38,026 nucleotides of DNA from the NCBI GenBank assembly GCA_017883025.1, contig JADGOH010000009.1:1-38026 (forward strand). Direction: 5' to 3'. Shown in pieces: positions 8,165-16,310 of this stretch. The notes below the pieces were generated by a model, which was given only the letters and a program-made list of their open reading frames with translations, was not told the DNA's origin and ran no database searches. The translations under genes and the position numbers were made by a program. Origin of the DNA: Acidimicrobiales bacterium (GTDB lineage Bacteria; Actinomycetota; Acidimicrobiia; Acidimicrobiales; RAAP-2). Numbering within the stretch: position 1 is the stretch's first letter; each line of letters begins with the position of its first letter.

Positions 8165-9955
8165 TCAGGCCGTGGGGCTGAGCTGGAGACCGAACAGCGC
8201 TCGCAGCTCGGCGGCCGGCACCGGCCGCGAGAAGAGGAAGCCCTGGGCGAAGTCGCACTCGAGCGACCGCAGCACGTCGAGCTGCTGCTCGGTCTCGACG
8301 CCCTCGGCCACGACCTGGAGGCCCAGCGCGTGGGCCAGCTGGACCACGGCCGACACGATCTCGTCCCCGCCGGAGCGCATGCCGAGCTCCTCGACGAACA
8401 TCCGGTCGACCTTCAGGACGTCGAGCGGGAACCGCTGGAGATAGCTGAGTGACGAGTACCCCGTGCCGAAGTCGTCGATGGCGAGGAGCACGCCGAGCTC
8501 CTTCAGCGCGGTGAGCACCACCAGGGCCGAGGCGGCATCGCGCATCAGAGCGCTCTCGGTGATCTCGAGGGTCAGTTGCTCGGGGGGCAGGCCCGTGCGG
8601 GCGAGGATCTCCTCGACGGTGCGGACGATCTCGGGGTCGTCGATCTGGCGGGCGGACAGGTTGACCTCGACCGAACCCTGCGGGCCCACCGACCCCGACG
8701 GCCCGAACGGGCCGCGGTGGTTCCAGTCACGCAGCTGGCTGCACGCCTGCTCGAGGACCCAGGCGCCGATCGGGATGATCAGCCCACTCTCCTCGGCCAC
8801 GGGGATGAACCGGCTGGGTGCCACCATGCCCTGGTCCGGGTGCTGCCACCGGATCAGCGCCTCGACGCCGACCGTCGTTGCCCCCTGGACCTCGACGACC
8901 GGCTGGTAGTGCAGCGTCAGCTCGCTGCGCTCGAGCGCCCGATGGAGCGAATGCTCGGTGGCCATCCGGTCGAGCACCTCGATCCGGAGCGACTCGCCGA
9001 ACGTCTCGACGCCGAAGCCACCCCGGCGCTTGGCCTGGTACATGGCCGCCTCGGCATGGGCAAGCAGGTCGGCGGGATCGTCCACTCCGAACGTGTTGAG
9101 CGACAGCCCCACCGAGGCGTCGAGGAAGACCTCCGCCCCCTCGACCGGGAACGGCGCGGACAGCGCCGCCTGCACCCGGCCCACGAATGCCGTCGCCTTC
9201 CACTCGGCGTCGCCCGACGCGTCCGTGACCAACGCCAGGAACTCGTCGCCGCCGAAGCGGGCCACCAGATCGACGTCGCCGGCCGCGTCCTCGATGCGCC
9301 GGGCCACCGCGGCCAGCACGCCGTCGCCCAGGGCGTGCCCCATCGAGTTGTTGATCGCCTTGAACCGGTCCAGATCGAGCAGGACCACGGCCACACTTCC
9401 CGACGTGCCCGCGTGGGCGGCCGCCGCACCGGCCAGGCGCACCAGGTACGTGGACCGGTCGGCAAGTCCGGTCAGCGGGTCCCGGACGACAGTCAGGTCG
9501 GTGCCCGGGCCCGACGACCCGGCGTCGGCCGACGGGCGCAGGAATCCGGCCACCGACCTGTCCCGGCCGTGTCCGATCACGACGAGCCGGCCGGCGGTCC
9601 GCACCCGGTGCCCCGAGCGGTGGCGCAGGTCCAGCACGAGGTCGAGGGTGCCCCCGGTGACGGAGCCGGTGACCGGTCCGGTCGAGGCGCCCGTCGTGTC
9701 CGCCATGAGGAGCCCGAACGGCGACCGGGCGAAGGGCCCCGTCAGCACGGTGTCGGTCACGAAGGTCCCGACCACCTCGTCGCGAGTCCATCCGAAGGCT
9801 GCCTCGGCCACGGCGTTCCACTCGATCACGACTCCGCCACGGTCGATCTCGAGGAAGGCGTCGGGGCAGCCTGCGATGAGCCGGTCGAGGCGATGGTCCG
9901 CTCCGGTGGCGGCAGCGGTCGTGCCGCTCCCCCGGGACTGCGAGGACGGTGTCAC
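8165..9955 (-). CDS. PAS-GGDEF-EAL cyclic-di-GMP turnover protein
   Basis: A 596-aa protein with a PAS domain (about 20-140, LIAGCPDAFLEIDRGGVVIEWN), a GGDEF domain (about 160-320, starting RDPLTGLADRSTYL, with intact RFGGDEF) and an EAL domain (about 340-590). The EAL catalytic set looks complete: EALIRW, VEVNLSARQ, LEITES, IDDFGTGYSSL, LKVDRMF, AEGVET and AQGFLFSRP. The I-site position reads GDVD rather than RxxD, so product feedback on the cyclase is probably absent. A Gly-Pro-rich insert (GPFGPSGSVGPQGS) sits in the EAL domain before the Asn-containing strand. No membrane segment is seen. The start is GTG; TAGACG, a near-match to TAnnnT, ends 6 nt upstream. Likely a dual-function cytoplasmic enzyme, with intact phosphodiesterase residues. 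Confidence 0.92.
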   Translation of the reverse strand: MTPSSQSRGSGTTAAATGADHRLDRLIAGCPDAFLEIDRGGVVIEWNAVAEAAFGWTRDEVVGTFVTDTVLTGPFARSPFGLLMADTTGASTGPVTGSVTGGTLDLVLDLRHRSGHRVRTAGRLVVIGHGRDRSVAGFLRPSADAGSSGPGTDLTVVRDPLTGLADRSTYLVRLAGAAAAHAGTSGSVAVVLLDLDRFKAINNSMGHALGDGVLAAVARRIEDAAGDVDLVARFGGDEFLALVTDASGDAEWKATAFVGRVQAALSAPFPVEGAEVFLDASVGLSLNTFGVDDPADLLAHAEAAMYQAKRRGGFGVETFGESLRIEVLDRMATEHSLHRALERSELTLHYQPVVEVQGATTVGVEALIRWQHPDQGMVAPSRFIPVAEESGLIIPIGAWVLEQACSQLRDWNHRGPFGPSGSVGPQGSVEVNLSARQIDDPEIVRTVEEILARTGLPPEQLTLEITESALMRDAASALVVLTALKELGVLLAIDDFGTGYSSLSYLQRFPLDVLKVDRMFVEELGMRSGGDEIVSAVVQLAHALGLQVVAEGVETEQQLDVLRSLECDFAQGFLFSRPVPAAELRALFGLQLSPTA

Positions 9956-10160
9956 GAAGCCCGTCTACGCGGGAGCCGCCACTGCAACCGTCCGAGATCG
10001 TCGACCATGGGTTTGCGCTCCAACCGGCTTCCGTTGCAGAACCCCGCACACGAGTAGGGGGTTTCGGGTCAATCTAGGCACCAGGACCCCTCGGTACAAG
10101 GATTTCGCCGCGCGGTCGTCGTGCCACGCCTTGGTCGACCGTCGCCCACGGGGCGCCGTG
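9956..10160. other. divergent intergenic region
   Basis: About 205 nt between the divergent starts of the PAS-GGDEF-EAL gene and the MBL-fold gene. Apart from the two start-proximal -10-like hexamers I see no convincing structured RNA, operator or small gene. Confidence 0.5.
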
Positions 10161-10166
10161 TACCGT
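10161..10166 (+). promoter_or_regulatory. -10 element of leaderless promoter (MBL-fold gene)
   Basis: TACCGT ends 7 nt before the GTG at 10174. It overlaps the alternative GTG at 10165, so transcription would begin at or next to 10174 and exclude the upstream start. Confidence 0.55.
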
Positions 10167-10173
10167 GCCGGGC

Positions 10174-11223
10174 GTGGTCGTCGTCACCGGAACCGTTCAG
10201 AAGCAGGCGTGGGAGGACAAGGTCCTCCCCCCTGTCGAACAGGTTCGCCCGGGCCTGTGGTCCATCCCGGTCCCGATCCCCGACAACCCGCTCCGCTACG
10301 TGCTGGTGTACGCCCTCGAGCTCGACGGCGGCGGCGTGGCCCTGGTCGACGCCGGGTGGGACACCGACGAGGCGTGGGACGCCCTGACCTCGGGGATCGC
10401 CACCGCCGGCGGGAGCATCTCGGACGTCGAGGCCGTGCTGGTCACCCACATCCACCCGGACCACTACGGCCTGGCCGGCCGGGTCCGCGAAGCTTCAGGG
10501 GCGTGGATCGGCCTCCATCCGGACGACGCCGTGATGCTCGAGTCCCGCTATGGCGACACCGACGCCCTGCTCGACGCCATGTTCCACTTCCTGGCCGATG
10601 CCGGCGTGCCGGAGGAGAAGTTGCCCGACCTGGCCTTCGCCTCGATGGTGATGAAGTCCATGGTGACGATGGCCGAGCCCGACGTCCTGTTCGAGGACCA
10701 GAAGGCGATCGAGCTGCGGGGTTGGAACCTGCGCACCATCTGGACCCCCGGGCACTCGCCGGGCCACGTCTGCTTCTACAGCGAGGACCGGCGGCTCCTG
10801 CTCTCGGGCGACCACATCCTTCCCCGTATCACCCCGAACATCTCGGTCCACGCCCAGCAGTTCCCGAATCCGTTGGGCGACTACCTCGAGTCGCTGGCCA
10901 AGGTGCGCGACCTGGGCACCGACGAGGTGCTGCCGGCCCACGAGTACCGGTTCGCCGACCTGCCCGGCCGGATCGACGAGATCACCGCACACCACGCCGA
11001 CCGGCTCGAGGAGATCGTCCAGGTCATCGGGGCCCACCCGGGCTGCACGGCGTGGGAGATCACCCTCCGGCTCCACTGGTCGCGGCCGTGGGACCAGATC
11101 GAGCCCTTCATGCAGCGCCAGGCCAACGGCGAGACCCTGGCCCACTGCGTCCTGCTCGAGTTGCACGGGAGGGTGCACCGGGAGGGGGACTCCCCCGCCC
11201 TATTCTTCGTGTCCGAGCACTAG
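10174..11223 (+). CDS. MBL-fold metallo-hydrolase
   Basis: The product is 349 aa. Metallo-beta-lactamase fold motifs are in order: VDAGWD, HIHPDHYG (the HxHxDH zinc site), TPGHSPGH, SGDHIL and LPAHEYRF with the last histidine ligand. The final 90 residues (ITAHHADRLEEIVQVI... ) look like the helical/winged C-terminal domain of the LACTB2-like group. The exact substrate is unknown; relatives cleave thioesters, lactones or RNA. The ORF track starts at GTG 10165. I prefer GTG 10174 because a TACCGT hexamer covers 10161-10166, which would make the mRNA leaderless from 10174. Only three residues are affected. The gene for a membrane-anchored propeller protein follows after 9 nt, suggesting an operon. 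Confidence 0.88.
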   Translation: MVVVTGTVQKQAWEDKVLPPVEQVRPGLWSIPVPIPDNPLRYVLVYALELDGGGVALVDAGWDTDEAWDALTSGIATAGGSISDVEAVLVTHIHPDHYGLAGRVREASGAWIGLHPDDAVMLESRYGDTDALLDAMFHFLADAGVPEEKLPDLAFASMVMKSMVTMAEPDVLFEDQKAIELRGWNLRTIWTPGHSPGHVCFYSEDRRLLLSGDHILPRITPNISVHAQQFPNPLGDYLESLAKVRDLGTDEVLPAHEYRFADLPGRIDEITAHHADRLEEIVQVIGAHPGCTAWEITLRLHWSRPWDQIEPFMQRQANGETLAHCVLLELHGRVHREGDSPALFFVSEH

Positions 11224-11232
11224 GAGCGTTTC

Positions 11233-13347
11233 GTGGACCGACGGGAACAGCGGGAACGGCGTCAGCGTCTGCAGCGGCGCCGGGCCGGGACACTGGCGGT
11301 CGCCGCCGTCCTGGTCGTGGTCGTGGTCGTCGTCGTCTCGATGTCGAGCGGCGGGTCCAAGGTCTCGTCCTCCTCGTCCACGACGACGACCGCCCACGCG
11401 GGGACCGGTGGTGCCAAGGCCGCAGTTGTCACCTCCGGGCCGGTGGCACTCGAGGCAGGCGTCGAGCCGTGGTTGCTGCCCGCACCCGTCTCCCGGCCCT
11501 CCGTCGTGGCGAACGGGTCCGGGTTCACCGTGCTCGGCGGGCTGGCCACGTCCCAGGCCTCGGTGGCCACCGTCTACTCGGTCAATGCAGCGGGCGGGCT
11601 CGTGACCCAGACCGGGACCCTGCCTGCCGCCGTCCACGACGCGGCGGCGACCGCCCTCGGCCGGTCCACGTACGTGCTCGGGGGCGGTTCCCCCGACACC
11701 GTGGCCACCGTCCAGTCGGTGCCCACGCCCGCCGTGCCACTGGTGGCCGCCGCCCCGCTGACCTCACCGGGTACCGTCGCCGGCAAGCTGCCCGCCCCCC
11801 GCTCCGACCTCGCCACCACGACGATCGGGTCCACCGCCTACGTGGTCGGCGGGTATGACGGCACGACCTATGAGCCCCAGGTGCTCGCCACCACCGACGG
11901 CACCCACTACTCCACGGTGGCCAACCTGACCGTGCCCGTGCGGTACCCGGCCGTCGTGGCCAGGGACGGGCTGCTCTACGTCTTCGGCGGCCAGACGGCG
12001 TCGACGGGGTCGGCCACGACCGCCACCGACGACATCCAGGTCGTGGACCCCGCAGCGCACACCGCCAAGGTGGTGGCCCACCTGCCCCAGCCGCTCTACG
12101 GTGCCGCCGCGTTCGTCCTGAACGGGTCCCTCTACGTCGCCGGCGGCCAGGTCCCCGGCGGCGTGACCCTCACCACGGTCGACGCCTTCGTGCCCTCGAC
12201 CCGCAAGGTGCTGAACGCCGGGCTGCTCCCCCAGGCCGAGGCCTTCGGCGGCTACACGACCGTGGGGACGGGAAAGTCCGCTGTCGGGTACATCGCCGGT
12301 GGCGAGGTGGCCGCCCAGTCCGGCCCCGACCAGGCCGGCGTGGCCTCCGGCACGCTGCAGACCGTCCTCTCCCTTCGACCGAGCACCTGGGGCGGGGCCG
12401 CCGGGTCCCCGGGCGCCGGAGCACCCTACGTGGGCACCCTGCTGATCGCCGACCGAGGGAATGACCGCATCATCGCCCTCGACACGAGCCGGAACCAGAC
12501 GTGGGTCTACCCGTCGCCGACGATGCCCGCCCCGCCGGGCGGGTTCTACTTCCCCGACGACTCCTTCTTCATCCACGGCGGCACCGGAATCATCTCCAAC
12601 CAGGAGGACAACCACACCATCGTCGAGATCGGCTACCCGTCGGGCAAGCTCCTGTTCCAGTACGGGCACCCGCTCAAGTCCGGATCGGCCCCGGGGTACC
12701 TCAACCAACCCGACGATGCCTTCCTGCTCAAGGACGGGACGATCACGGTGGCCGACGCGTCGAACAACCGGATCCTGTTCATTTCGCCGGCGGGTCAGCC
12801 CACCGGGCAGATCGGCAACGGGGCGGCCGCCCACAACCCGCCGACCTCGATCGACTACCCGAACGGCGACACCCCGCTGGCCAACGGGGACCTGCTCGTC
12901 TCCGAGATCAACGGGTCGTGGATCGACGAGTACACCATGGCCGGCAAGCTGGTCTGGCAGGTGCACATGGCGTCGGTCAACTACCCGTCCGACCCCCAGC
13001 AGCTCGGCAGCGACCTCTATCTGATGACCGACTACAACCCGCCCGGCGAAGGCAAGGTCCTCACGTTCACCCGGTCGGGCTCGACCCCGTGGGTCTACGA
13101 CGTGGCCGCCGGCGACCCCATGTTGAAGAAGCCCTCGCTGGCCGAGCGCCTGCCGAACGGGCTCGTCATGGTCAACGACGACTACCGCAACCGCATCGTG
13201 GTCATCGACCCGGCCACGGACAACATCGTGTGGCAGTACGGGATCACCGACCAGTCGGGCACCACGCCCGGGATGCTCTCGATTCCCGACGGCTTCGACA
13301 ACCTGCTCGCCGACGGGACCACGCCCACCCATCCCCAGACCGGATGA
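11233..13347 (+). CDS. membrane-anchored kelch / NHL-like beta-propeller protein
   Basis: A 704-aa surface protein. A basic N-terminus (RREQRERRQRLQRRR) precedes one hydrophobic segment (LAVAAVLVVVVVVVVSM, about 21-37) and a Ser/Thr-rich stalk, which implies a type II anchor with the bulk outside the membrane. Residues about 75-395 contain kelch-like blades with recurring hydrophobic-GG strands (YVLGGG, YVVGGY, YVFGGQ, YVAGGQ, GYIAGG). Residues about 410-700 form a second NHL- or arylsulfotransferase-like propeller (LLIADRGNDRIIALD, ITVADASNNRILFI, LLVSEINGSWIDEYT, VMVNDDYRNRIVVID). No catalytic motif is recognised; binding or scaffolding is likely. GTG start with AGGAG seven bases upstream, 9 nt after the MBL-fold gene. 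Confidence 0.82.
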   Translation: MDRREQRERRQRLQRRRAGTLAVAAVLVVVVVVVVSMSSGGSKVSSSSSTTTTAHAGTGGAKAAVVTSGPVALEAGVEPWLLPAPVSRPSVVANGSGFTVLGGLATSQASVATVYSVNAAGGLVTQTGTLPAAVHDAAATALGRSTYVLGGGSPDTVATVQSVPTPAVPLVAAAPLTSPGTVAGKLPAPRSDLATTTIGSTAYVVGGYDGTTYEPQVLATTDGTHYSTVANLTVPVRYPAVVARDGLLYVFGGQTASTGSATTATDDIQVVDPAAHTAKVVAHLPQPLYGAAAFVLNGSLYVAGGQVPGGVTLTTVDAFVPSTRKVLNAGLLPQAEAFGGYTTVGTGKSAVGYIAGGEVAAQSGPDQAGVASGTLQTVLSLRPSTWGGAAGSPGAGAPYVGTLLIADRGNDRIIALDTSRNQTWVYPSPTMPAPPGGFYFPDDSFFIHGGTGIISNQEDNHTIVEIGYPSGKLLFQYGHPLKSGSAPGYLNQPDDAFLLKDGTITVADASNNRILFISPAGQPTGQIGNGAAAHNPPTSIDYPNGDTPLANGDLLVSEINGSWIDEYTMAGKLVWQVHMASVNYPSDPQQLGSDLYLMTDYNPPGEGKVLTFTRSGSTPWVYDVAAGDPMLKKPSLAERLPNGLVMVNDDYRNRIVVIDPATDNIVWQYGITDQSGTTPGMLSIPDGFDNLLADGTTPTHPQTG

Positions 13348-13351
13348 GGCG

Positions 13352-13388
13352 CTGACCCGCCGAGCTGGTGACTGCCGGGTCGGTCAGC
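13352..13388. terminator. possible bidirectional hairpin between convergent genes
   Basis: GCTGACC and GGTCAGC form a 7-bp inverted repeat spanning the short gap between the propeller gene stop (13347) and the DedA gene stop (13384). The loop is long, so the call is weak. Confidence 0.3.
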
Positions 13389-14193
13389 TCCCGGTGTCGG
13401 GCCCCGGCGCCGGCACGTCCACCCCGCTCCTGTCGGCGCCATCGGCGCCTCCCTGGCCGGCGTGGCCGGACGACGACGGGTCGGGGTGCTCCATGCCCGC
13501 CAGCTCGAGCTCGATGCGCCGACGCTCCTTGCGCCGGCGTCGCATCTCGAACATGACCACCCCGGCGATCAGGACGGCCACCACGGCCAGGGACCACAGC
13601 CCGATCTGGCTGAGGACGTGCTCGAAGGAGACGCCGACCACGTAGCCGAGCAACGTGTACCCGATCCCCCAGCAGAGCCCGCCGAGGACGTTCCAGAACA
13701 GGAAGGTCCGGTAGCGCAGCCCGCTCATGCCGGCGAGTCCCGGGACGACCACCCGTGCGAAGGCGATGAACCGGCCCAGGAAGACGGCAGGGCCGCCATA
13801 GCGCTCGAGGAGGCCCAGTGTGTACTTGACCGCCGTGGTGTCCTCGAGCTTCGGGCGCTCCTCCCGCCAGAAGACGGGTGGTCGGCGCTGCAGCAGCCAC
13901 GGACCGGCCTTCTTCCCGACCTCGTAGCCCACGGAGTCGCCGATCACGGCGGACAGCACGACGACGACGATCATGACGCCCAGGTTGACCCTCCCGAGCC
14001 CGGCGAGGACACCGCCGACGACGACGGCGGTCTCCCCCGGGAAGAAGAATCCGACCATGAACGCTGCCTCGGCGAACGCGAGGAAGCCGACGATGACATA
14101 GGCCCAGGTGCCGTTGAAGTGGAGTAGCCAGCCGGTGATGCCACCGGGGTTCGACGAGTTCGATGTCGTGGCCAGGAGGAGTGTCGCCGTCAC
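13384..14193 (-). CDS. DedA family integral membrane protein
   Basis: A 269-aa polytopic membrane protein with the SNARE-associated/DedA fold: GFLAFAEAAFMVGFFFPGETAVVVGGVLAGLGRV, VIGDSVGYEVGKKAG, and the signature GGPAVFLGRFIAFARVVVPGLAGMSGLRYRTFLFWNVLGG with the conserved FxGRFxxxxRxxxPxxAG pattern. DedA proteins are linked to undecaprenyl-phosphate or phospholipid flipping and membrane homeostasis; the exact substrate here is unknown. After the last membrane helix there is a charged tail (MRRRRKERRRIELELAG...) rich in Gly/Asp. The start is GTG at 14193, which shares bases with the upstream stop (GTGA); the track's 512-aa version is a read-through of an overlapping frame. It is the third gene of a coupled parA / Cys-rich protein / dedA unit. 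Confidence 0.88.
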   Translation of the reverse strand: MTATLLLATTSNSSNPGGITGWLLHFNGTWAYVIVGFLAFAEAAFMVGFFFPGETAVVVGGVLAGLGRVNLGVMIVVVVLSAVIGDSVGYEVGKKAGPWLLQRRPPVFWREERPKLEDTTAVKYTLGLLERYGGPAVFLGRFIAFARVVVPGLAGMSGLRYRTFLFWNVLGGLCWGIGYTLLGYVVGVSFEHVLSQIGLWSLAVVAVLIAGVVMFEMRRRRKERRRIELELAGMEHPDPSSSGHAGQGGADGADRSGVDVPAPGPDTGS

Positions 14194-14615
14194 CGGGCGA
14201 GTGTCACGCTGGTCCAGGTGCGCCGGCGGCAGGCCGGGCAGGTCATCCACCGGTCGAACTCGCGTCGGGGGATCCAGGCCCCGAAGGGGAGTTGCAGCAC
14301 CAGGAACTCGAGTACGCCGACCCGCGTGACGGACCCGCAGGTGGAGCACGCCACCACCAACGCGCCCGTCCGTGGGAGCGGGTCGTCGGCGGTGACCGTC
14401 GCCCGGGCCCGTTCCGGCTCGTCGACGGGTCTGGCGTCGGAGAAGAGTGCGTGCTTGCCGGCGGGCCGGGCGTGCCGGACCCGTCCGGTGGCCGAGTGGG
14501 CAGTGTCGACCCGCTGACCAGCTCCTTCGTCCTCCGCCGCCGACCCGTCGGCCTCGGCCTCCACCGGCATCCAGTACAGGGCCCGCTTGCCGAGCGGGTC
14601 GGGTCCGTCGGGCAT
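14190..14615 (-). CDS. small Cys-rich (zinc-ribbon-like) protein of unknown function
   Basis: A 141-aa protein I do not recognise. The N-terminus MPDGPDPLGKRALYWMPV is followed by an acidic, low-complexity stretch to about residue 85. The C-terminal 60 residues contain two CxxC pairs (ACSTCGS and TCPACRRR), about 35 residues apart, flanking a hydrophobic segment VLEFLVLQLPFGAWIP. This resembles a zinc ribbon, with the hydrophobic stretch perhaps packing in the fold or touching the membrane. The ATG overlaps the parA stop (ATGA) and its stop overlaps the dedA start (GTGA), so the three products are probably made in fixed ratio. Coding status is supported by this double overlap and clean Cys spacing. 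Confidence 0.72.
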   Translation of the reverse strand: MPDGPDPLGKRALYWMPVEAEADGSAAEDEGAGQRVDTAHSATGRVRHARPAGKHALFSDARPVDEPERARATVTADDPLPRTGALVVACSTCGSVTRVGVLEFLVLQLPFGAWIPRREFDRWMTCPACRRRTWTSVTLAR

Positions 14616-15481
14616 CAGGTCGGCGTGCCGGCCGCCACGCCCGGTCCCGGGACGTCGGCCACGGGGGCCGGATCCGGGACGTCATCGACAGGGGTGGACT
14701 TCGGCGCGTCGGCGACCGGAGCAGGTTCGAGCAGTGACGCGGCGAGCGCCCGGTAGGCCGCGGCCCCCGGCGAATTGGGGGCGTGCTGCAGGATCGACTT
14801 GCCCCGGGCGGGCGCTTCGGCGAAGCGGATCGACTTGCGCACCGGGGGCTGGAGGACCGGGATCCCGTAGCGGGCCTGCACCTCTTCGAAGATGTGGCGG
14901 GAATGCTTGGTGCGGTCGTCATACATCGTGGCGATCACGCCCCGCACGGTGAGCTCGCTGTTGGCGAACGCACGCACGTCCTCGATGGTCTCGAGCAGCT
15001 GGCCGACCCCACGGTGGGACAGAGCCTCGCACTGGAGCGGGATCAGCACCGACCGGGCCGCGGTCAGCCCGTTAATGGTCAGCACGCCCAGCGACGGCGG
15101 GCAGTCGATCAGGATCAGGTCGTAGTTGTCGAGCACGGGCTCCAGCGCCCGGGCCAGCACGTGCTCGCGCCCGGTGCGGGTGAGCAGGTGCACCTCGGAG
15201 CCCGCCAGGTCGATGGTGGCGGGCAGCACGTCGAGGCCGTCGACTCCGGGTACGGGCAGCGCCACCTCGGCCACGCCGGCACGGCGGACGAACACGTCGT
15301 GCAGCGAGCTGTCGAGCCGGTCGGGGTCGAAACCGAGGGAGAAGGTGAGGCACGCCTGCGGGTCGAGGTCGACCACGAGCGTCCGGCGGCCCAGCTCGGC
15401 CGACGCCACCCCGAGGGAGTGGACGGTCGTGGTCTTCGCCACGCCGCCCTTCTGGTTGGCCACGGCCAGGACGTCGGTCAC
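14615..15481 (-). CDS. ParA/Soj-family ATPase (orphan)
   Basis: A 288-aa deviant Walker-type ATPase: VANQKGGVAKTTTVHSLG (Walker A with the signature second lysine), VVDLDPQACLTFSLG (Walker A'), and LILIDCPPSLGVLTIN (Walker B). LIPLQCEALSHRGVGQLLETI matches the ParA/Soj switch region. The last 45 residues are a Pro/Ala/Asp-rich tail (PAPVADAPKSTPVDDVPDPAPVADVPGPG) of apparently repetitive make-up. No ParB gene is next to it, so it is probably not the chromosomal parAB pair; cargo-positioning ATPases are a fair comparison. The GTG start has no ribosome binding site and is preceded by TAGACT with a 6-nt gap, a typical leaderless promoter. It overlaps the downstream Cys-rich gene by 1 nt. Confidence 0.9.
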   Translation of the reverse strand: MTDVLAVANQKGGVAKTTTVHSLGVASAELGRRTLVVDLDPQACLTFSLGFDPDRLDSSLHDVFVRRAGVAEVALPVPGVDGLDVLPATIDLAGSEVHLLTRTGREHVLARALEPVLDNYDLILIDCPPSLGVLTINGLTAARSVLIPLQCEALSHRGVGQLLETIEDVRAFANSELTVRGVIATMYDDRTKHSRHIFEEVQARYGIPVLQPPVRKSIRFAEAPARGKSILQHAPNSPGAAAYRALAASLLEPAPVADAPKSTPVDDVPDPAPVADVPGPGVAAGTPT

Positions 15482-15487
15482 GGGAGG

Positions 15488-15493
15488 AGTCTA
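15488..15493 (-). promoter_or_regulatory. -10 element of leaderless promoter (parA operon)
   Basis: TAGACT on the minus strand ends 6 nt before the GTG at 15481. The intervening bases CCTCCC cannot act as a ribosome binding site. It lies in the 75-nt gap after the secreted repeat protein gene. Confidence 0.68.
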
Positions 15494-15556
15494 CGTGGTC
15501 GGCCCGGGTCGGTCCCCGGCGCCGCATCCCGCCCGAAGACGCCCGACGACGGTCGC

Positions 15557-16310
15557 TCAGTAGCCGGACGTGCCGGTGACGGGAGCGAGCAGGCCCCCTG
15601 CCGACGCCGATCCGAGGAACGGTGCGCCGAAGCTGAACACCCCGCCGTCCGCCGCCGCGAACCGGTACCCGGAACCGTTGGTCGTTGCGGCCATGCCCCG
15701 CACGGGGGCGGCCAGCACCTGCGCCCCGGTCGAGCCGAGGAACGGGGCGCCACCATAGGAGAAGAGCCCGCCGTCCGCAGCGACGAGCCAGTACCCGCCC
15801 GAGTTCGGATCCCGGGCGATCCCGACGATGGGCCTGGCGATCCGATGGCCGCCGAGCGAACCCTCGAATCGGGCGTCGCCGAAGGCGAAGATGCCGCCGT
15901 CGGTGGCGACCAGCCAGTACCCGCCGCCGTCCGCGGTGGCGGCCATGCCGACGATGGGCGCGTTGAGTCGGCTGCCCCCCATCGAGCCGAGGAAGGCGGC
16001 GTCGCCGAAGGCGAAGATGCCGCCGTCGGAGGCGACCAGCCAGTACCCGCCGCCGTCCGCGGTGGCGGCCATGCCGACGATTGGCTCGTTGAGTCGGCTG
16101 CCCCCCATCGACCCGCGGTAGGCCGCCCCCCCGTAGGCGAAGATGCCGCCGTCCGAGCCGACCAGCCAGTACCCGCCCGAGGCTGGGGCCATCGTCATGC
16201 CGACCACCGGCCGGTTGAGATGACCGCCGCCGGCCGACCCGCAGAAGGGCTGACCTGGGCTCGGGTAGGTCGCAACACCCCCGTCGGCCGCCACCAGGTC
16301 GTAGCCCGTG
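15557..16310 (-). repeat. six tandem units of about 126 bp coding for DGGIF repeats
   Basis: The unit length is 126 bp (42 codons). Units two and three in reading order are nearly identical at DNA level: the stretch GGCGACCAGCCAGTACCCG onward at 15905 recurs at 16031, and about 50 bases match without a break. Outer units are more divergent, which suggests recent internal duplication. Confidence 0.85.

Noticed and set aside
9956-10160. c-di-GMP riboswitch between the PAS-GGDEF-EAL and MBL genes
   Set aside because: No GEMM-like conserved core was found on either strand.
10165-10173. GTG 10165 as the MBL-fold gene start
   Set aside because: A TACCGT hexamer overlaps this codon and points to GTG 10174; the difference is three residues and either start keeps the fold.
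8958-11858. 966-aa plus-strand ORF
   Set aside because: It runs across the PAS-GGDEF-EAL gene in antisense and through the MBL and propeller genes in another frame; long Ser/Arg/Pro runs show that it is not coding.
15905-16152. CRISPR-like array in the 126-bp repeats
   Set aside because: The units are adjacent without spacers, in frame, and encode protein repeats.
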